A stretch of DNA of 10,051 nt from DATBGO01 sp050011895 (GTDB lineage: Bacteria; Actinomycetota; Actinomycetes; Streptosporangiales; Streptosporangiaceae). The stretch lies in contig JBEKIF010000126.1 in NCBI GenBank assembly GCA_050011895.1, forward strand, positions 1 to 10,051, read 5' to 3'. The position numbers were made by a program, and so were the translations under genes. Shown here in pieces: positions 6,776 to 10,051 of the stretch (positions are counted from its first letter, which is position 1; each line of letters starts with the position of its first letter). Under the pieces are notes generated by a model, which was not told the DNA's origin, ran no database searches, and saw only the letters and a program-made list of their open reading frames with translations.

Positions 6776-7816
6776 TCATGTCATGGTGAGCGCGTCGTCG
6801 CCGAGCCCGGACAGGATGTGGCAGGCCTGCCGAATGATCTTGCGGGCCTCGGAGATGGCGGCGCGCTTGCCGTCGATCCGGTCCTTCACCTGGGCGTAGT
6901 AGGCGTGGTCGGGGGCGGAGGCCCGGGCGTGTGCCTTGCCGGCCTCATAGCCGCACCAGCGCAGTACCGCGGGTCCCTGCCGGGACAGGCGCCCGGGGGA
7001 GCGCTTGCCGGCCGAGGAGTACCCGGTGACATCCAGCCCGGCGGACCGGACCGCCTTGCGGGCGGAGGAGAACCGGCCCGCGCCGCCCGGCCAGCAGGTC
7101 AGCGCCAGCGCGGTGACCGGTCCCGCCCTATACAGGCGCTGCTGGAGGACTTTCGCGCCGGCCAGGCTCCGGGCCGCCTCCAGCAGCCGCCGCCGGACGG
7201 CATCGAGCTGGTCCTCCAGCACGGCGAGCATGTCCAGGGCCGTGGCGGCTTGCAGCTTCCCGGCCGGCGGCAGCTGCGCCGCGGCGATGGCCCGTAGCTG
7301 CGCCAGGTTCTCGGCCGTGCGCAGGTGTCCCTCGCCCAGCTGGCGGGCGCCCTGGTGGAACAGCACCGCGTGGATGCGCTGCACCCATGCGGTATGCCCG
7401 GTGCGAAGATCGTGGTACAGCTCGAGCAGCGCCCGGCACTCCAGGATGTGTGACGGCGGGATCCAGCATTCGGGCAGCCGACCGCTGGCCAGCAGCTGCC
7501 GCAGGTGCCGGGAGTCGGTCCTGTCGGTCTTGGCATGTTTTTTCCGGCCGCGCGCCGCCGCGGTGTCAGCCGGCTCGCCGACATGCGCGCCGATCCCGGC
7601 AGCGGCCAGTTCCTCGGCGATATACCGCCACCCGGTGCATCCCTCCAGCGCGAAATCCGCGTCCTGGCCGCCGGGGAACCGCCGCGCCAGCCACGCGGCC
7701 AGGTGCACGCGGTCCGCCGGGGTAATCTGCCCGCGCTGCACCTCGCCGGTGACGGTGTCGAGATAGTCGAAGGTGATCTGCTTCCGGTGAATGTCCAGCC
7801 CGCCTACGATGGGCAT
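6776..7816 (-). CDS. IS110-family transposase (DEDD recombinase)
   Basis: This is an intact 346-residue transposase. The N-terminal RuvC-like domain shows the family's DEDD set: D8 in GGLDIHRKQITF, E58 in FALEGCTGW, and D98 and D101 in KTDRTDSRHL. The middle is helical (about 125-225, coiled-coil-like). The C-terminal domain has GLDVTGYSSAGKRSPGRLSR (260-279), which holds the conserved serine, probably S268. IS110 enzymes move a circular intermediate and pair donor and target through a bridge RNA encoded in the element's non-coding end. This is family knowledge from a few studied members. The ATG at 7816 has GAGGAGG five bases upstream. That site lies inside an inverted repeat (7819-7905), suggesting translation is restrained. 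The length and all key residues look normal, so it may be active. Confidence 0.93.
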   Translation of the reverse strand: MPIVGGLDIHRKQITFDYLDTVTGEVQRGQITPADRVHLAAWLARRFPGGQDADFALEGCTGWRYIAEELAAAGIGAHVGEPADTAAARGRKKHAKTDRTDSRHLRQLLASGRLPECWIPPSHILECRALLELYHDLRTGHTAWVQRIHAVLFHQGARQLGEGHLRTAENLAQLRAIAAAQLPPAGKLQAATALDMLAVLEDQLDAVRRRLLEAARSLAGAKVLQQRLYRAGPVTALALTCWPGGAGRFSSARKAVRSAGLDVTGYSSAGKRSPGRLSRQGPAVLRWCGYEAGKAHARASAPDHAYYAQVKDRIDGKRAAISEARKIIRQACHILSGLGDDALTMT

Positions 7817-7910
7817 CGGGACCTCCTCAAGCTCCCGAGGGCGCGCAGCGCCCGCACGCGAATGCTTACGCAGTTAATCGTGACGCGCATGAGCTGGGGA
7901 GGTCCTCCCT
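7817..7910 (-). promoter_or_regulatory. Structured leader of the IS110 transposase; possible bridge RNA or ribosome-site occlusion
   Basis: On the minus strand the 94 bases before the ATG can fold strongly. GGACCTCCCCAGCTC (7905-7891) pairs with GAGCTTGAGGAGGTCC (7834-7819) with one bulge and one mismatch. This buries the ribosome binding site GAGGAGG (7828-7822). Between the arms is a perfect hairpin with 6-bp stem and 3-base loop (7839-7853). An alternative local hairpin GGGAG-GAC-CTCCC (7909-7897) would compete with the long pairing and free the site. IS110-group bridge RNAs lie in just this position, upstream of the gene. The pairing is seen; the role is inference. Confidence 0.5.
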
Positions 7911-8023
7911 CAGCGGGCCGGTCTGGCCAGCTTCAACCCACCACGGCCGTACGATGCATGTCATCTTTGGGCATTCGAACAGATTGCTTCATAAGGAGAT
8001 AGCGGACAGCCAATGGGTGCTGA
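7911..8023. other. Gap between the two insertion sequences
   Basis: This 113-bp stretch should contain the left end of the IS110 element and the downstream end of the IS1634 element. I see no gene and could not identify terminal repeats or a target duplication. Confidence 0.4.
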
Positions 8024-9763
8024 CTACGCGGTCCCGAGGCGGTGGCTGACGCCGAGCAGGTCGAGGGCCTGGCGCTGGAGCGGGGTGGGGGTGGTGACGA
8101 GCCGGAAGGCGGGCAGGGCCGGGTCGGCGGGCCGGATCTGGTTGAGGCAGATGGTGGCCAGGTCGGTGAGCAGGCTGGTGAGGCTGTGCACGGGCAGGCC
8201 GGCCGGGGTGTGCTTGGCTGCGGCTTTGGCCAGGGCGCTGCGGGAGCGGGCGGCGGGTGCGACGGGGCTGGTGCGGGCGGTTTCCGCAGCGGCCTTGTCG
8301 TCGTCGGTGAACAGCAGCGGCGCGAGCCGGTCGTGCATGTGCCAGGTGATGTAGTACGACAGCATCCGCAAGAACACGTGCGCGCGGACGCGTTCTTCAG
8401 TGCGGTGGCGGATGGGGCGGATGTCCAGGTCGGTGTTGAAGGCGCGGAACGCCCGCTCGACCTGGGCGAGCGCCTTGTAGGAGGAGACCACCTCGCCGCT
8501 GTCCAGGCTGCCGGGCTCGACGGTGGTGCGCAGCACGTAGATGCCGTCGAGGGCGGCTTCGGCGGTGATGGACTCCTGGTTGCGGGCGTAGCTGAAGCTG
8601 CCGTCGGTGATCTCGGTCCGGAAGTGCTTGGCGACCTTGCGGCGGCGCAGTACCCGGTCGGCGCGCACCGCGATCGCGTCCTGGCCGCGCAGCGGCCGGC
8701 GGTCCCGCTGCACGGCGGCGGCGATCTTGGCCAGGTCGGCTTCGGTGGCGGCGAGCAGTGATTCGCGTTTGCGGGCCCGCTCGGCTTCCAGGAACGGGTT
8801 CTTGCAGGCGACCAGCCGCTCACCGGGGAAATCCGGGGAGGTGATCTCGGCCAGGTCCATCTGGTCGAACAGGGAGAGCTGGAGCGCGCCGTCGCGGACC
8901 AGGGCCTTGACCTGCGGGGCGCGCAGCGCGGTGATCCAGTCCAGGCCCGCCGGGCCCACATCCTCGCGCAGCCGCGCGGCGGTCAGCATGCCCCGGTCGC
9001 CGACGAGCACCACCCGCGTCAGGCCGAACCGGTCCTTGACCTTGCCCACCTGGGCGGCGACGGTCTTCGGATCGCCGGTGTTGCCCTCGAACACCTCGAT
9101 GGCGACCGGGACGCCGTCCTTGGATGTGAGCAGCCCGTAGACGATCTGCAGCCGGCCGCGGACCCCGTCTTTGGGGTGTCCGATCGCGCCCAGCGGGCAG
9201 GTCCGCCCCTCGAACGCCGCGGAGGACACGTCGTACAGCACCAGCGTCCCGCCGGCCAGGTGCCTGGCCGCGAGCGCGTCCTCGATCCGGTCTTGCCGGG
9301 CGGCGAGCCAGTCCATCGCGCCGTACAGGTCATCCTCATCACAGCCGCCCAGGCCCAGCACCTGGCCCAGCGAGCTGGCCGCGGTCTCCCCGCGCAGGCC
9401 GCGGGCGATGGCCAGCTTGGAGTCCGGCGCGATGACCTGCGCTACCGTCATCGCGGTCACCAGGTCCCGCTGCCGTGATGGCACCGGGCCGATCAGCTCC
9501 TCCAGCCCGAGCTGGCGTGCGGTGCCCAGCACCGCGGCGACGTGCCCGTGCGGCAGGCTCCGGGTGATCTCGAACGTGCCCTCTGCGGCGGCGGCCGGGG
9601 CAGCCTGGCCTTTCAGCACCCGCGCCAGGGCGTCGACCTTCGCCTCGGGCCAGGACGACAGGTTGGCCAGGGTGCGGTTCTTGACCTTGCCCGCCTCACG
9701 GTAGCTTTCCCGCAGCAGCACCGCCGGCGGTGACCCCCGGTTCGGCACCTTAGCCACGTACAT
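8024..9763 (-). CDS. IS1634-family transposase (IS4-like DDE)
   Basis: This intact 579-residue transposase begins MYVAKVPNRGSPPAVLLRES, a typical IS1634 start. The N-terminal part (about 1-150) binds DNA. The DDE catalytic core is visible as D178 in LVLYDVSSAAFEG, D256 in VVLVGDRGMLTAARL and E436 in YKALAQVERAFRAF. This E motif is followed by the usual LDIRPIRHRTEERVRAHVFL. A long insertion lies between D256 and E436, as in the IS4 superfamily. The length matches the family. I chose the ATG at 9763 because conserved sequence begins there; an upstream in-frame start at 9808 would add 15 residues with no family likeness. No Shine-Dalgarno motif precedes the ATG, so translation may be weak or leaderless. 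The TAG is at 8024-8026. No disruption is seen, so the enzyme may be functional. Confidence 0.93.
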   Translation of the reverse strand: MYVAKVPNRGSPPAVLLRESYREAGKVKNRTLANLSSWPEAKVDALARVLKGQAAPAAAAEGTFEITRSLPHGHVAAVLGTARQLGLEELIGPVPSRQRDLVTAMTVAQVIAPDSKLAIARGLRGETAASSLGQVLGLGGCDEDDLYGAMDWLAARQDRIEDALAARHLAGGTLVLYDVSSAAFEGRTCPLGAIGHPKDGVRGRLQIVYGLLTSKDGVPVAIEVFEGNTGDPKTVAAQVGKVKDRFGLTRVVLVGDRGMLTAARLREDVGPAGLDWITALRAPQVKALVRDGALQLSLFDQMDLAEITSPDFPGERLVACKNPFLEAERARKRESLLAATEADLAKIAAAVQRDRRPLRGQDAIAVRADRVLRRRKVAKHFRTEITDGSFSYARNQESITAEAALDGIYVLRTTVEPGSLDSGEVVSSYKALAQVERAFRAFNTDLDIRPIRHRTEERVRAHVFLRMLSYYITWHMHDRLAPLLFTDDDKAAAETARTSPVAPAARSRSALAKAAAKHTPAGLPVHSLTSLLTDLATICLNQIRPADPALPAFRLVTTPTPLQRQALDLLGVSHRLGTA

Positions 9764-9813
9764 GACGACAACGATACCGGTCTCTTCCGCATGTAGGCAG
9801 CACAACACGCTGA

Positions 9814-9827
9814 TATCGTCGCCGATA
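9814..9827. promoter_or_regulatory. Small palindrome upstream of the IS1634 transposase
   Basis: TATCG, TCGC, CGATA forms a perfect 5-bp dyad about 50 bp before the transposase ATG. It is nested in a wider inverted pair, CATGTAG at 9790-9796 and CTACATG at 9835-9841. A further TATCGTTGTCG-like sequence (minus strand) lies just before the ATG. The position suits a promoter or transposase-binding site, but no role can be shown. Confidence 0.3.
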
Positions 9828-9900
9828 CTGTGATCTACATGACTACGTTTTCTGCTCTCCCGGAGCGCAGTTCACCTGGTCACAGCACCATCGCCGGGTT

Positions 9901-10044
9901 GATCAGAAGCCCATCAGGGGGAACTTCGGATTAGCCCGCGCCGCGGGGCTGTTGCCGTGCGGTCGCCCGCTGATGCTGATGCTCGCCGATGGGTTGGGGT
10001 CGGGGAAGTCCGGCACGTCGTGGGCTCGCATGCACTGTGCGTAG
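9901..10044 (+). pseudogene. Degenerate P-loop-like fragment
   Basis: A plus-strand frame reads GRPLMLMLADGLGSGKSGTS from 9961 to 10020, followed by WARMHCA and a TAG at 10042-10044. A hydrophobic strand followed by GLGSGKS resembles the start of P-loop kinases, such as polynucleotide-kinase-like ATPases with VGxSGSGKSTWARRHF. However, the first glycine of GxxxxGKS is an aspartate here, and the stop comes soon after the loop. No start codon with a ribosome binding site is evident. It may be a decayed gene interrupted near the IS1634 element; the window ends seven bases later. Confidence 0.3.
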
Positions 10045-10051
10045 GCAAGTT

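Larger units (their letters stand above)
6776..7910 (-). mobile_element. IS110-family insertion sequence (borders unresolved)
   Basis: The span given is the minimum: the transposase plus the structured leader upstream of it. IS110 elements of this kind often lack terminal inverted repeats and make no target duplication, so the ends cannot be fixed from one copy. The true left end (beside the leader) lies between about 7910 and 8023, and the right end below 6776. Gene content and an intact reading frame support a complete element. Confidence 0.6.
8024..9850 (-). mobile_element. IS1634-family insertion sequence (borders unresolved)
   Basis: The element is defined by its intact transposase plus the short upstream region. 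IS1634 elements normally carry terminal inverted repeats and make short target duplications. I could not find a convincing pair: the best candidate is a gapped, imperfect match between 8013-8028 and the complement of 9875-9891, without matching flanks. The right border given is approximate. Confidence 0.55.

Noticed and set aside
8042..8761. Plus-strand 239-codon Gly-rich frame opposite the IS1634 transposase
   Set aside because: An antisense shadow of the conserved transposase frame; composition is repetitive Gly/Val/Ala typical of shadows.
7933..8961. Minus-strand 342-codon frame within the IS1634 gene
   Set aside because: Out-of-frame shadow rich in Pro, Ser, Thr and Arg; the true frame holds the DDE residues.
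8021..9847. Direct repeat TGACTACG at 8021-8028 and 9840-9847
   Set aside because: The first copy overlaps the transposase stop codon, so it cannot be a target duplication outside the element; eight bases can recur by chance.
8013..9891. Possible terminal inverted repeat of IS1634 (8013-8028 with 9875-9891)
   Set aside because: The match needs a gap and several mismatches, and no target duplication flanks it.
1..10051. CRISPR arrays, tRNA or rRNA genes
   Set aside because: No regularly spaced repeats, tRNA cloverleaf with CCA-adjacent acceptor, or ribosomal RNA signature was noticed in the window.

Overview
The window is high-GC DNA of an actinomycete (Actinomycetota). GC-rich third codon positions, a large ATP-binding LuxR (LAL) regulator, a DUF4386 membrane protein and actinobacterial-type IS110 and IS1634 transposases all point there. 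I cannot name the genus. Every confident gene lies on the minus strand.

Layout, left to right. (1) Positions 1-1109 hold no intact gene that I can support. Short protein-like fragments in shifting frames suggest an old gene graveyard; the clearest is a decayed SNF2/DEAD-type helicase piece on the minus strand (543-660). (2) Positions 1110-5267 form the coherent block, read right to left. It starts with a LAL-family LuxR regulator (5267 to 2518), which carries two single-base frameshifts. A 283-bp intergenic region with a cluster of TGTGGTGAT-type repeats follows. Next come an 89-residue protein of unknown function (2234 to 1965) and a six-helix DUF4386 membrane protein (1935 to 1156), ending in a perfect 13-bp stem terminator. 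(3) Positions 5268-6775 are about 1.5 kb without an intact gene. They contain a 54-codon minus-strand frame lacking a start, a decayed C-terminal fragment of an IS110-family transposase (about 5967-6210), and a very GC-rich stretch with several strong perfect hairpins. (4) Positions 6776-9763 carry two intact transposases in the same orientation: an IS110-family DEDD transposase and an IS1634-family DDE transposase. Only 207 bp separate them, and that gap includes a strongly structured leader upstream of the IS110 gene. (5) The right edge (9764-10051) has no intact gene, but shows a degenerate P-loop-like plus-strand fragment that ends in a stop.

How the parts fit together: the LAL regulator probably senses a ligand or state through its ATPase/TPR region and acts on a promoter, plausibly the one upstream of the 89-aa/DUF4386 pair where the repeats lie. 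This is inference. The rest is mobile-element and pseudogene debris, typical of a chromosomal region of rapid turnover. The most notable items are the repeat cluster, the twin homopolymer frameshifts in the regulator, the structured IS110 leader (possible bridge RNA or ribosome-site occlusion) and the helicase relic. I see no convincing complete new system.
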